Positions 18,387 to 26,648 are shown, counted from the first letter of the stretch. The stretch is 64,000 nt of DNA from Ectothiorhodospira shaposhnikovii (GCF_022227765.1 NZ_JAJMLZ010000002.1:434001-498000), one strand, 5' to 3'. The notes: a model not told the origin generated them from the sequence alone. Made by a program: numbers and translations.

Positions 18387-18911
18387 TCAGTTCAAGGGAG
18401 TCGGCGCGGCGCCGGCATCACCACCCTGGGCCGCCTGCTGCTCGTTTCGCAGTTTCTGCGCATAGAGGGCATCGAAATTGACCGGGGCCAGCAGCATTTG
18501 CGGGAAGCCACCGCGGGTGACCAGATCGGAGATCGCTTCGCGGGCGAAGGGGAACAGCAGGTTGGGGCAGTAAGCCGCCAGCAACGGCCCCATCTGATCC
18601 TGGGGGATGCCCCGCAGCACGAAGGCACCGGCCTGCTTCACTTCCACCAGATAAGCCGACTTATCCTGGGACTTGGTGGTCACGGTCACCGTCAGCTCCA
18701 CCTCGAAGAGTCCGTTCTCGTCCAGGGGGCGGGCCTGGGAATTCAGCTGCACCTGGGTCTCCGGCTTCCACTCGCGGGTGAAGACGGCGGGGGAGTTGGG
18801 GGACTCGAAGGAGATGTCCTTCACGTAGATCTTCTGCAGCCCGAACTCCTGCTGCGGCTGTCCCTGGGCGGCGCCGTCGGCGCTGGGTTTCGGTGCCTGA
18901 TTTTCCGTCAT
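18387..18911 (-). CDS. secB: Protein-export chaperone SecB
   Basis: 174 residues, slightly longer than E. coli SecB because of an acidic/Gln-rich N-terminus and an Ala-rich tail. The core holds FALQKIYVKDISFE-like FGLQKIYVKDISFESPNSP, the peptide-binding groove region and CPNLLFPFAREAISDLVTRGGFP. A tetrameric chaperone that hands preproteins to SecA. About 100 bases separate it from grxC upstream. Confidence 0.96.
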   Translation of the reverse strand: MTENQAPKPSADGAAQGQPQQEFGLQKIYVKDISFESPNSPAVFTREWKPETQVQLNSQARPLDENGLFEVELTVTVTTKSQDKSAYLVEVKQAGAFVLRGIPQDQMGPLLAAYCPNLLFPFAREAISDLVTRGGFPQMLLAPVNFDALYAQKLRNEQQAAQGGDAGAAPTPLN

Positions 18912-19010
18912 GATGACTCCGGTGACTGGTTGGGTACGATTGGGTCAGGCGGACAATGATAGGGGGGCGGTGCGAGGGCTGCAAATGACGGGACAGCGAC
19001 AGGGCAACCG

Positions 19011-19307
19011 CTAAAGCCCGCGCCCCTCCTCCAGCCCCAGCAGGGCGTCCAGTTCACCCTCCCGATCCAGCGCCACCAGATCCGTATACCCTCCCAGATG
19101 CCGATCGCCGGCAAACACCTGGGGCACCGTCTCCCGTCCCGAGCGCCGCTCCATCACCTCGCGCTGAACCGGATCCTTGTCCACCCGGATCTCCTCGAAG
19201 CTGACACCCTTGCCCTTGAGCAACCGCCGGGCCAGCATGCAGAAGGCGCACGATCCGGTGCCGTAAATCACTACCGCAATACCCGGGGAAGAGGACGAGG
19301 CCGCCAC
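19011..19307 (-). CDS. grxC: Glutaredoxin 3-like protein with CAFC active site
   Basis: 98 residues of thioredoxin fold. The active site is C20-AFC23 instead of the usual CPYC, keeping both cysteines. TVPQVF supplies the cis-proline loop and GGYTDL the glutathione-binding GG. It is a dithiol glutaredoxin, probably GSH-linked. Ten bases separate it from the membrane rhodanese upstream. The proline-to-alanine change is expected to alter redox potential, but the effect cannot be read here. Confidence 0.9.
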   Translation of the reverse strand: MAASSSSPGIAVVIYGTGSCAFCMLARRLLKGKGVSFEEIRVDKDPVQREVMERRSGRETVPQVFAGDRHLGGYTDLVALDREGELDALLGLEEGRGL

Positions 19308-19317
19308 GGGAATCGCC

Positions 19318-19746
19318 TTATTTCTTGCTCAGGGGCAGACTGGCGGACTCCCAAGCCAGGATGCCGCCCTGGAGATTGACCACGTTTTCGAAACCGCTCT
19401 TGACCAGGGTGTTGCAGGCCTGGCCGGAACGGGCACCGGTCTGGCAGTAGACAATGATGGTCTTGTCCTTGAACTTGCCGATCTCGCTGACACGATCCTT
19501 GAACTTGGTCAGGGGAATGTGACGGGCACCGCTGATCTTGCCGGTCTTGCGGGCCTCGGCCTCCTCACGGACATCCACCACCACGGTCTGATCCTGGTTC
19601 ATGATCCGGACCACGTCAGCCGGCCCGAGCACCTTGTACTTTCTCGTCAGGCGGGCATATTCGGTATAACCGATGGCACCAATGACGGCCGCCAGCAGAC
19701 CGAACAGGAGGGGGTGATTGGCAATAAACTCCAGGTATTGGTCCAT
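19318..19746 (-). CDS. Membrane-anchored rhodanese (YibN-like)
   Basis: 142 residues. One N-terminal transmembrane helix (about 12-30, LLFGLLAAVIGAIGYTEYA), then a single rhodanese domain with the catalytic loop C101QTGARS. It transfers sulfane sulfur from a donor to a thiol acceptor, probably on the cytoplasmic face. E. coli yibN has the same position before grxC-secB-gpsA. A persulfide-sensor-type regulator lies just upstream on the same strand, which supports a sulfane-sulfur role. Confidence 0.92.
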   Translation of the reverse strand: MDQYLEFIANHPLLFGLLAAVIGAIGYTEYARLTRKYKVLGPADVVRIMNQDQTVVVDVREEAEARKTGKISGARHIPLTKFKDRVSEIGKFKDKTIIVYCQTGARSGQACNTLVKSGFENVVNLQGGILAWESASLPLSKK

Positions 19747-19843
19747 GGATCGCTCAAGACTCGTGAATCATTGGGAAGGGCGCATTCTGAAGCCATGCGC
19801 CCCCGCGGGCAAGTCGGTCGGACCCGCCCGGGCACCGGAAGCC

Positions 19844-20167
19844 CTAAAGGGAGCGGCAGAACACGTCCTGCATCATGCCGATCAGGCGCAGGGTTCTGGC
19901 ATCACTGACCCGGTAGTAGACCCGATTGGCATCCTTGCGGGAAGCCAGGATGCCCTTGTCGCGCAGGATGGCCAGGTGCTGGGATATATTGCTCTGGGAA
20001 GTCCCCACATGATCGACGATTTCCTGCACGCTCACCTCCCTGTCGCCCAGGACACAGAGGATCTTCAGGCGCAGGGGATGGGCCATGGCCTTGAGGGAGC
20101 GGGAGGCACGCTCGATGTCTTCTTCCTTGTTCAGGAGATCAGGAATCATGTCGGATACTGTGTTCAT
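19844..20167 (-). CDS. ArsR-family regulator, BigR/SqrR-like thiol sensor
   Basis: 107 residues from the MNTVSDM start. A winged helix with recognition helix segment SQSNISQHLAILRDKG. It lacks the metal-binding CxC of ArsR and the CadC/SmtB pattern. Its only cysteines are C38 (LKILC) and C104 (DVFC), 66 residues apart, the same spacing as C41/C107 of SqrR and C42/C108 of BigR, which form polysulfide or disulfide links and release DNA. The gene is immediately upstream of the rhodanese on the same strand, with a 97-base gap, and divergent from envC. Likely a repressor responding to sulfide-derived persulfide. Confidence 0.85.
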   Translation of the reverse strand: MNTVSDMIPDLLNKEEDIERASRSLKAMAHPLRLKILCVLGDREVSVQEIVDHVGTSQSNISQHLAILRDKGILASRKDANRVYYRVSDARTLRLIGMMQDVFCRSL

Positions 20168-20289
20168 GGGGGCTTGGGGCTCGATGGAGCGCCACCTTGG
20201 CATGGGTTCGGGGCCGATATATTAGTATTGGATGATTCGATTATGATCTTTATCAAAAATATTTCAACGACTTTGCGTACCCGCCACCC
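20168..20289. promoter_or_regulatory. AT-rich divergent promoter region between the ArsR regulator and envC
   Basis: 122 bases, clearly more AT-rich than the neighbourhood. It contains an imperfect palindrome, ATGATTCGATTAT, at 20232-20244 (four of six pairs) that could be the operator of the ArsR-type protein. No clean -35/-10 pair was assigned. Confidence 0.4.
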
Positions 20290-21474
20290 ATGATACCCCG
20301 GTCGCGTCTTCTTGTGATGGCCCTGCTCATTCCCCTGTTGGGCCTCCCCGCCCCACTCCCGGCCGGCACGGAACGGGAAGAGGCCGTGCGGCGCCTGGAG
20401 CAGGTGCAACGGCAGATCCAGCAGGTCCGGGGACGTATCGAGGCGGCCCGGGGCGAACAGGGTCGACTGGAGGCGCAGCTACGGGAAACGGAACGCGCCA
20501 TGGGCCGGACCGCCCGGGATCTGGCCACCAGCGAAGCGGCCCTCAAGACCACGGAGACCCGTCTACGGGAGCTGGAGCGCCGGCAACGGGACGAGATGGC
20601 CAGACTGGAGACCCATCGCACCGCCCTGGCCACCCAGCTTCGCAGCGCCTACCAGACCGGCCGGCAGGACCATCTGAAACTGCTGCTCAACCAGGAAGAC
20701 CCGGCCCGGGTCGGCCGCATGCTGATCTATTACGAGCACTACAACCGGGCCAGACACGCCCGCATCGAAGCCGCCACCCAGGCCCTGGCGGCGCTGAACG
20801 AGACCCGCCACCAGCTGGACCTGACCCGCCTGCAGCAGACCGAACAACGCCGCACCCTGCTGGCCCACCAGGAGCAGCTGGAACGGCAACGCCGGGAGCG
20901 GGGCCAGGTACTGGAAAAACTGCGCCGGGAAATCGCCCAGGCGGGCACGTCACTCTCCCGCCTGCAGACGGACCAGGAGAGCCTTGAAGAGCTTCTCAAG
21001 ACCCTGGACCGGGTCCTGAGCGACATCCCCGACGACGCCCTGCCGAACCAGGCCTTTGCCGACCGCCGGGGCACACTGCCGTTTCCCGTCCAGGGCGAGA
21101 TCATCCACCGTTTCGGCAGCACCCGGGACAGCGGCACCGGACGCCGCTGGCAGGGCCTGGTCATCGGTGCCCGCGAGGGCGAACCGGTCAAGGCCATTCA
21201 CCACGGCCGGGTCGCCTTCGCCGACTGGATGCGAGGTTTCGGCATGCTGCTGATCGTCGACCACGGCGGTGGTTACATGACCCTCTACGGCCATAACCAG
21301 GCGCTCTACAAGTCCCCGGGGGACTGGGTGCAGGCCGGCGACCTGATTGCCCGGGTGGGCGACAGCGGCGGCAGTGAACGGACGGGCCTGTATTTCGAGA
21401 TTCGTCACAAAGGCAACCCGGTGAACCCCTCCCAATGGTGCGACTCTAAGCTCCCAGTGGTAGGCTCTCGCTAA
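20290..21474 (+). CDS. envC: Murein hydrolase activator EnvC
   Basis: 394 residues. Signal peptide (about 1-25), a long coiled coil (about 27-250, rich in Glu, Arg and Gln), then a LytM/M23 domain. The LytM domain is degenerate: the HxxxD metal motif is replaced (RRWQGLVIG) and the HxH reads YFEIRH. This fits EnvC, which activates the amidases AmiA/AmiB at the septum rather than cutting peptidoglycan itself. The neighbours ctpA and yibQ match the gene order in other gammaproteobacteria. Confidence 0.93.
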   Translation: MIPRSRLLVMALLIPLLGLPAPLPAGTEREEAVRRLEQVQRQIQQVRGRIEAARGEQGRLEAQLRETERAMGRTARDLATSEAALKTTETRLRELERRQRDEMARLETHRTALATQLRSAYQTGRQDHLKLLLNQEDPARVGRMLIYYEHYNRARHARIEAATQALAALNETRHQLDLTRLQQTEQRRTLLAHQEQLERQRRERGQVLEKLRREIAQAGTSLSRLQTDQESLEELLKTLDRVLSDIPDDALPNQAFADRRGTLPFPVQGEIIHRFGSTRDSGTGRRWQGLVIGAREGEPVKAIHHGRVAFADWMRGFGMLLIVDHGGGYMTLYGHNQALYKSPGDWVQAGDLIARVGDSGGSERTGLYFEIRHKGNPVNPSQWCDSKLPVVGSR

Positions 21475-21571
21475 CAAGCGCACCATAGGGGCCATCCGGA
21501 CACCTGATCCGCATCGATCAAGCCCTCAATCTCCCGCCAAAGTCGGAGAGCATCATTTGGAGTTCAAGGCT

Positions 21572-22879
21572 ATGAGTACCCAAACCCGCGTCGGCGCCGG
21601 CCTGTTGATGGGCCTGATCCTGGGCGTTGCACTGAGCATCTCCTTCGGCGTCATGGCGGATCGCCAGCAGCACGAGGCTGACGCCCTGCCGCTGGAAGAC
21701 CTGCGCGCCTTCACCGATGTCTACATGCGCATCAAGCGCAACTACGTGGAAGAAGTCGAGGACTCCAAGCTGCTGGAGAATGCCATTCGCGGCATGCTCT
21801 CCGGACTGGACCCCCACTCGTCCTATCTCACCCCCAGCGAGTTCTCGGAACTCCAGATCGGCACCAGCGGCGAGTTCGGCGGCCTGGGCCTGGAGGTGGG
21901 CATGGAAGACGGCTTCGTCAAGGTCATCTCTCCCATCGACGACACCCCCGCCAGCCGGGCCGGTATCCAGGCCGGCGACCTGATCATCCGCCTGGATGAC
22001 AACCCGGTGAAGGGCATGACCCTGAACGAGGCCGTCAACAAGATGCGCGGCCCCCGCGGCAGCAAGATCACCCTCACGGTGGTCCGCGAAGGGGTGGATC
22101 GTCCCTTCGAAGTCACCCTGACCCGGGACACCATTCGCGTGCGCAGCGTGCGCAGCGAGATGCTGGAGCCGGGCTTCGGCTATCTGCGCATCACCACCTT
22201 CCAGTCCAAGACCGCTCAGAATCTGGTGGAAGAGGTCCGTAAACTGCAGCGGGAAAGCGGCGGACTCAGGGGTCTGGTGCTGGATCTTCGCAACAACCCC
22301 GGCGGCGTGCTCAACGGGGCCGTGGGCGTGTCCGACGCCTTCCTCACCGAGGGCCTGATCGTCTATACCGAAGGCCGGGTCAGCGATGCCCAGTTCCGCT
22401 ATACCGCCTCGCCGGGCGACGTGCTCAAGGGCGCCCCCCTGGTGGTGCTGGTGAACCAGGGCTCCGCCTCCGCCTCGGAGATCGTCGCCGGCGCCCTGCA
22501 GGACCACCAGCGCGGCATCATCATGGGCACCCCCACCTTCGGCAAGGGCTCGGTGCAGACCATCCTGCCCCTGAATCAGGGCAAGGCCCTCAAGCTGACC
22601 ACCGCCCGTTACTACACGCCCTCGGGCCGCTCCATCCAGGCGGAAGGCATCGAGCCGGACATCAAGCTCGAACCGGTCACCGTGGCCCGGGCGGAAACCC
22701 CGGATGTTCGCCCCATCACCGAGGCCCAGCTCAACCGTCACCTTCAGGGCCGCGAGGGTGCCACCGAGACCAGTACAACGGACGGCGATGACAAGGAACC
22801 GCTGGCCCAGCGGGACTTCCAGCTCTACGAGGCCCTGAACCTGCTCAAGGGCCTGGATATCCTCCAGGCTCGCCGGTAA
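21572..22879 (+). CDS. ctpA: Carboxy-terminal processing protease (S41 family)
   Basis: About 435 residues. An N-terminal signal/anchor helix (LLMGLILGVALSISFGVM), a PDZ domain (about 80-180, GLGLEVGMEDGFVKVISPIDDTPA) and the S41 protease domain with the serine in GSASASEIVAGALQD and the lysine in TFGKGSVQ. A periplasmic protease of the CtpA/Prc type that trims or degrades envelope proteins, including peptidoglycan hydrolases. The ATG at 21572 has GGAG nine bases upstream; an upstream TTG in frame is less likely. Confidence 0.94.
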   Translation: MSTQTRVGAGLLMGLILGVALSISFGVMADRQQHEADALPLEDLRAFTDVYMRIKRNYVEEVEDSKLLENAIRGMLSGLDPHSSYLTPSEFSELQIGTSGEFGGLGLEVGMEDGFVKVISPIDDTPASRAGIQAGDLIIRLDDNPVKGMTLNEAVNKMRGPRGSKITLTVVREGVDRPFEVTLTRDTIRVRSVRSEMLEPGFGYLRITTFQSKTAQNLVEEVRKLQRESGGLRGLVLDLRNNPGGVLNGAVGVSDAFLTEGLIVYTEGRVSDAQFRYTASPGDVLKGAPLVVLVNQGSASASEIVAGALQDHQRGIIMGTPTFGKGSVQTILPLNQGKALKLTTARYYTPSGRSIQAEGIEPDIKLEPVTVARAETPDVRPITEAQLNRHLQGREGATETSTTDGDDKEPLAQRDFQLYEALNLLKGLDILQARR

Positions 22880-22890
22880 GGCCAGACCCC

Positions 22891-23709
22891 GTGCGAACCC
22901 CGGGCCTGAGCGCCCTGGCACTGTGCCTGTGTCTGTTCACCGGTCCCCTGTGGGCCGGTGAACGCCTGCCCTTCATTGCCATCATCATCGATGACCTGGG
23001 CAATGACCTGCGGGAGGCTCGCCGCACCACCAGCCTTCCGGGCGCCGTCACCTGCGCCGTGCTGCCCCATCTCCGCTTCTCCGCGGCATCGGCCGATCTG
23101 GCTCACCAGCGGGGCAAGGAAGTGATGCTGCACCTGCCCATGGAGGCGGACAGCGGCAACGATCCCGGCCCCGGTGCGATCTTCCATCACCTGGATGAGG
23201 AGGAAACCCGTCTGCGCGTTCGCCGCGCCCTGGATTCGGTGCCCCATGTCCGAGGCGCGAACAATCACATGGGCAGCCGCCTCTCCCGGGAATATCATCA
23301 CCTGGCCTGGGTGATGTCGGAACTGCGGGCCCACGACCCCGCTCTGTACTATGTGGACAGTCGCACCCATGTGGAGACCCTGGGGCGCCATGTGGCCGAG
23401 TGGGCACGCCTGAACGCCACCCAGCGGGATGTCTTCCTGGACTCCCGCCCCCATGACGCGGAATTCGTCCGCATGCAGATGGAACACCTGATCCGGCTGG
23501 CACGGACCCAGGGACATGCCCTGGCCATCGGCCACCCTTACCCGGCCACCCTGCAGGTGCTGGAAGACATGCTCCCCACCCTGGCATCCCGGGGCATACG
23601 TCTGTTATCGGTGAGTGAATATCTCAAGCAGAAGGAGGAAGTTCGCCAATGGCACGCATCCTTATCCCCCTCGCCAACGGCTGCGAGGAACTTGAAGCCG
23701 TCACCCTGA
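22891..23709 (+). CDS. Divergent polysaccharide deacetylase family protein (YibQ)
   Basis: 272 residues from a GTG start 11 bases after ctpA. Signal peptide, then the YibQ motifs IAIIIDDLGND, LPMEADSG, NNHMGSRLS and GHPYPATL. The fold is that of NodB-type deacetylases, but enzymatic activity is not established for this family. Its 3' end overlaps the DJ-1 gene by 61 bases in another frame; the overlapping tail (about residues 254-272) is poor in conserved features. Confidence 0.88.
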   Translation: MRTPGLSALALCLCLFTGPLWAGERLPFIAIIIDDLGNDLREARRTTSLPGAVTCAVLPHLRFSAASADLAHQRGKEVMLHLPMEADSGNDPGPGAIFHHLDEEETRLRVRRALDSVPHVRGANNHMGSRLSREYHHLAWVMSELRAHDPALYYVDSRTHVETLGRHVAEWARLNATQRDVFLDSRPHDAEFVRMQMEHLIRLARTQGHALAIGHPYPATLQVLEDMLPTLASRGIRLLSVSEYLKQKEEVRQWHASLSPSPTAARNLKPSP

Positions 23710-24200
23710 TCGACCTGCTGCGCCGGGCCGACTTCGAAGTGGTCACCGCCGGCCTGGAACCCGGCCCCGTCACCGGCGCGCACGGCATCGTACTGATGCC
23801 GGACACGGAACTGGAACAGGCCCGGCACGAGTCATATGACCTGATGGTGCTGCCCGGCGGCCTGCCCGGCTCGGACCATCTCAACGATGATCCCCGCATC
23901 CACGCGCTGCTGCGCAAGCTCCATGATGAGGGACGCTATGTCGGAGCCATCTGCGCCGCGCCCAAGGTGCTGGCCAAGGCCGGGCTGCTGGCGGATCGCC
24001 GGGCGACCGCCTACCCCACCGTCCTGGAAGGCATGGAGCTTACCGATACCCGACTCACCGGGCAGCCGGTGGAGGTGGACGGCAACGTGGCCACTTCCCG
24101 GGGTCCGGGTACCGCCATGGAGTTTGCCCTCGCCCTGATCGAACTGCTGGCCGGTGCCGACAAGCGCAAGCAGGTGGAAGACCCCCTCTGCCGTTGCTGA
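23649..24200 (+). CDS. DJ-1/PfpI family protein (YajL-like)
   Basis: 183 residues. Starts ARILIPLANGCEELEAVTLID, with the nucleophile cysteine in GAICAAPKVLAKAGLL and its conserved glutamate in CEELE. Such proteins act on glyoxal adducts or protect against oxidative stress; the exact reaction is debated. The strong AAGGAGGA site at about 23631 fixes the ATG inside the 3' end of yibQ. Ends with an unusual CRC tail. Confidence 0.92.
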   Translation: MARILIPLANGCEELEAVTLIDLLRRADFEVVTAGLEPGPVTGAHGIVLMPDTELEQARHESYDLMVLPGGLPGSDHLNDDPRIHALLRKLHDEGRYVGAICAAPKVLAKAGLLADRRATAYPTVLEGMELTDTRLTGQPVEVDGNVATSRGPGTAMEFALALIELLAGADKRKQVEDPLCRC

Positions 24201-24312
24201 GGCCATGCGGGGCCGCCCCTGGCATTGCCGGGGTGGTCACCGTTCGCCTTTCTTGCACCGCGACATGGCAAGGGGTAGTGTGTGGACAAGGATCATTCCC
24301 CCGGTGAACGCC

Positions 24313-24762
24313 ATGCCCCGCCCTTTTCTTGCCTTCATCCTGCTAACCCTCCCCGCGCTGACCCTGGCGCAGGCGCCGGAACCACCCCCGGACCACAGAC
24401 ACCTGGTGGAAATGCCCACGCTGCAAAGGGAACTGCTCCGGGAGGAAATGCAGGAACACCTGATCGCCTATCAGCGAATCCTTGAACTACTGGCTCGGGG
24501 AGAGCTGGCACAGGCGGGGGAAATGGCGGAGAACACCATGGGCATCAGCACCATGGGCAAGCATGCCGCCGCCACACGGGGCCTGGGAGGACCGGGACGA
24601 TTCATGCCCGACGCCATGCGGCAGATGGGGTTTGCCATGCATGAATCCGCCACCGAATTCGCCAAGGTGGCTGAACAGGGAGATCTGCAGGAGGCCTTGA
24701 AGGCCCTGCACGAACTCACGGCCACCTGCGTGGCCTGTCACATGTCCTTCCGGACACGTTGA
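24313..24762 (+). CDS. Periplasmic c'-type monohaem cytochrome
   Basis: 149 residues. Signal peptide (MPRPFLAFILLTLPALTLAQA), a mostly helical body and a single haem c motif CVACH close to the C-terminus, the layout of class II cytochromes c'. The two helices rich in Met and Ala (ISTMGKHAAATRG, MRQMGFAMHESATEF) could form the haem pocket. The ATG at 24313 starts the signal peptide. The electron partner is not known. Confidence 0.8.
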   Translation: MPRPFLAFILLTLPALTLAQAPEPPPDHRHLVEMPTLQRELLREEMQEHLIAYQRILELLARGELAQAGEMAENTMGISTMGKHAAATRGLGGPGRFMPDAMRQMGFAMHESATEFAKVAEQGDLQEALKALHELTATCVACHMSFRTR

Positions 24763-24790
24763 AAGTTGGGGGATGAACGGGTATCCCACC

Positions 24791-24861
24791 GTCACTCCCG
24801 CGAAAGCGGGAGTCCAGGGAGGCGTTGCCAGACTGGATTCCCGCCTGCGCGGGAATGACGG
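24791..24861. repeat. REPIN-like inverted doublet
   Basis: Left unit ACTCCCGC-GAAA-GCGGGAGT flanked by GTC and CCAG; right unit ATTCCCGC-CTGC-GCGGGAAT flanked by ACTGG and GACGG. Same architecture as 963-1035. It sits between the convergent cytochrome and DUF6746 genes. Confidence 0.8.
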
Positions 24862-24885
24862 CGGCACCACAAGGCAACGCAAGAC

Positions 24886-25257
24886 TTACTTGATGACCTT
24901 GCGAGCCACGGACAGATACTCCTCGCCCTTGGCCTTCACCAGGCCGAAGTCGTTCTCCTCGGAAGCCACGTGCAGCTCTTCCAGGGTCTCGGCCAGCTCT
25001 TCCAGCTCTTCACTGATCTTTTCCAGCGCCACTTCCAGGGTATAGGTCAGCTCGTGGATCTCGGCCACCTTCTCAAAGGTCAGCTCGCCGGCCAGCACGG
25101 CCTCCAGCTTGGCGTTGTATTCACTGAAATTCTTGACCGCCTGCTCCAGGGTTTCCGAAGGCGTCCCCTTGAAGTGCTCGACGCGATCGGCCATGACACT
25201 GCCGGAAGCCAGGCCCAGGCCGGCGGCCAGGGCGACGGTGAGGAGGGTCTTTTTCAT
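24886..25257 (-). CDS. DUF6746-type periplasmic helical protein
   Basis: 123 residues from the ATG at 25257, which has GGAG upstream; a TTG 12 bases earlier is less likely. Signal peptide (about 1-23, ending VMA-DR), then the conserved RVEHFKGTPSETLEQAVKNF, NAKLEAVL and a long Glu-rich helix. It resembles a four-helix bundle of the cytochrome b562 type but has no haem motif. It lies 66 bases downstream of the LbtU-like porin and is probably co-transcribed. No function is established. Confidence 0.75.
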   Translation of the reverse strand: MKKTLLTVALAAGLGLASGSVMADRVEHFKGTPSETLEQAVKNFSEYNAKLEAVLAGELTFEKVAEIHELTYTLEVALEKISEELEELAETLEELHVASEENDFGLVKAKGEEYLSVARKVIK

Positions 25258-25323
25258 GATCTGCTCCAAAAACTCATCGGTTGAAATGGCTGAAACGGAC
25301 GCAGGCAGACGCCTGCCGCCGAC

Positions 25324-26379
25324 TTAGAACTCTGCCGCCAGTTGCACCACGAAGGCATTGGCGGAGTCACCGGTACCGCCATGGCGCTCGCGGTAATCCC
25401 GGTCATGGCTGTACTCGAAGGACAGGGACAGCTGGTCCATCAAGGCGACGGACACACCGGCCAGATAGCGGTAGCGCGGCAGTTCCAGCGCATCCTCCTC
25501 AATGAATGCCTCGCTGCTGCCCTGGGCGGCGGCCGCCAGGGTCACCGGACGCTGCAGGCCGTCCAGCTCCCAGGCCAGCTCCACACCCCAGACGCTGGGA
25601 CGGGCGCCCTTGCCGTTGAATTCAAGCTGTCCGGCGTCAAAACGCTTTTCCGCCACCACGTACTCGGCGGCCAGGGTGAAGGGGCCATGGACGGCGGTGA
25701 CATAGGCGTTGTAGCCGCCCACCCGTTTGCCTTCGACCACCGCTTCCACTTCCTGCAGGGTGTCGGAATCCCCGAGGGTGCTGGTGTAGGCCACACCCAG
25801 ATCCATTTCCACGGGGCCGGCATCGAACAGCATGCCCAGGTTCAGACCCACGCCGTTCAGATTGTCACGGGTATCGCCGCTGAACACCCAGGCGGCCCCG
25901 TAGAACTGATCGCTCTCCCAGCCCAGCAGGGCGGCGGTCTCGCGGGTTTCCGCCAGTTCCAGGGCCAGCGGGTCGGACACCAGGGCGGTCTCGAAGCGGC
26001 CAAACGGCACGTATTGGCGCCCGACCTCCAGGTAAGCGCCCGGCATGGCCGGCAGCCCCAGGGAGATCACGGCCTCGTCCACCTCCACCTCGGAGTCTTC
26101 GCCGTCATCTTCGTAGAGCAGCAGGACGCGGGCGGACAGGAGTTCGTTGAAGCGGGCCTCCAGACCCAGTTCCACGGTCGCTAGATTCAGATCGCTTCCG
26201 GAACCGCCCTCGTAATCCTCGGCCCAGTTCGCCTCGATCTCCAGCAGACCGGACCAGGTCAATTCGGGCATCTGTGCCTGAGCACTCGTCACGGTCACGG
26301 CCAGGGCACCCCCCAGTGCCAGCGCCACACCGCGGGCCAGCTTGTTTTGCCCGCCCCGCATGATGATTTCACTCTTCAT
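25324..26379 (-). CDS. LbtU-family outer-membrane porin
   Basis: 351 residues from the ATG at 26379, preceded by GGGGAA. Signal peptide ending ALAVTVTSAQA, then alternating beta strands and the family segments TVELGLEARFNELLSARVLLLYE, VDEAVISLG, VGRQYVPFGRFET and LELAETRETA. Ends with a C-terminal phenylalanine (LAAEF), the beta-barrel assembly signal. LbtU imports the siderophore legiobactin in Legionella; many homologues are annotated only by similarity, so the substrate here is unproven. Confidence 0.8.
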   Translation of the reverse strand: MKSEIIMRGGQNKLARGVALALGGALAVTVTSAQAQMPELTWSGLLEIEANWAEDYEGGSGSDLNLATVELGLEARFNELLSARVLLLYEDDGEDSEVEVDEAVISLGLPAMPGAYLEVGRQYVPFGRFETALVSDPLALELAETRETAALLGWESDQFYGAAWVFSGDTRDNLNGVGLNLGMLFDAGPVEMDLGVAYTSTLGDSDTLQEVEAVVEGKRVGGYNAYVTAVHGPFTLAAEYVVAEKRFDAGQLEFNGKGARPSVWGVELAWELDGLQRPVTLAAAAQGSSEAFIEEDALELPRYRYLAGVSVALMDQLSLSFEYSHDRDYRERHGGTGDSANAFVVQLAAEF

Positions 26380-26426
26380 GAAATTCCCCCATTTCAAGAT
26401 AACGTCGTCACAATGCACGCCGAAGT

Positions 26427-26455
26427 CGTCATTCCCGCAAAAGCGGGGATGACGG
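26427..26455. repeat. Single REP/dRS3-like inverted repeat
   Basis: GTCATTCCCGC-AAAA-GCGGGGATGAC, one half of the doublet type, in the porin/cobF divergent region. Confidence 0.7.
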
Positions 26456-26539
26456 CGATGTGCCTTCGCCAATTCGAAAACATGACCGCAATGGCAGTGG
26501 CCGGGACGCAGTGTAGCAATAAAAAATGCAAACTTGAAC

Positions 26540-26558
26540 GATAATCTATCTTATTAAC
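26540..26558. promoter_or_regulatory. Possible Fur-like site upstream of the LbtU-like porin and cobF
   Basis: GATAATCTATCTTATTAAC matches the 19-base Fur consensus at 12 positions, mostly in the left half. It lies in an AT-rich stretch about 160 bases before the porin start. The right half is weak, so this is only a candidate. Confidence 0.3.
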
Positions 26559-26648
26559 ATCATATTGCCGGACATTATTTGTTTATAGCGAGACAGACGA
26601 AAACCGTACTTAAAGACTTCCTGCTACACTGCCCTCCCCGACCTGACC

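Noticed and set aside
19778-19802. Inverted repeat GGGCGCA / TGCGCCC as a terminator after the ArsR-type regulator
   Set aside because: The stem is good, but there is no T tract in either direction. It may be a leader hairpin of the rhodanese transcript.
26380-26648. Cobalamin riboswitch upstream of cobF
   Set aside because: No GCCACTG box or plausible folded leader was found; the region is AT-rich and holds a REP-like repeat.
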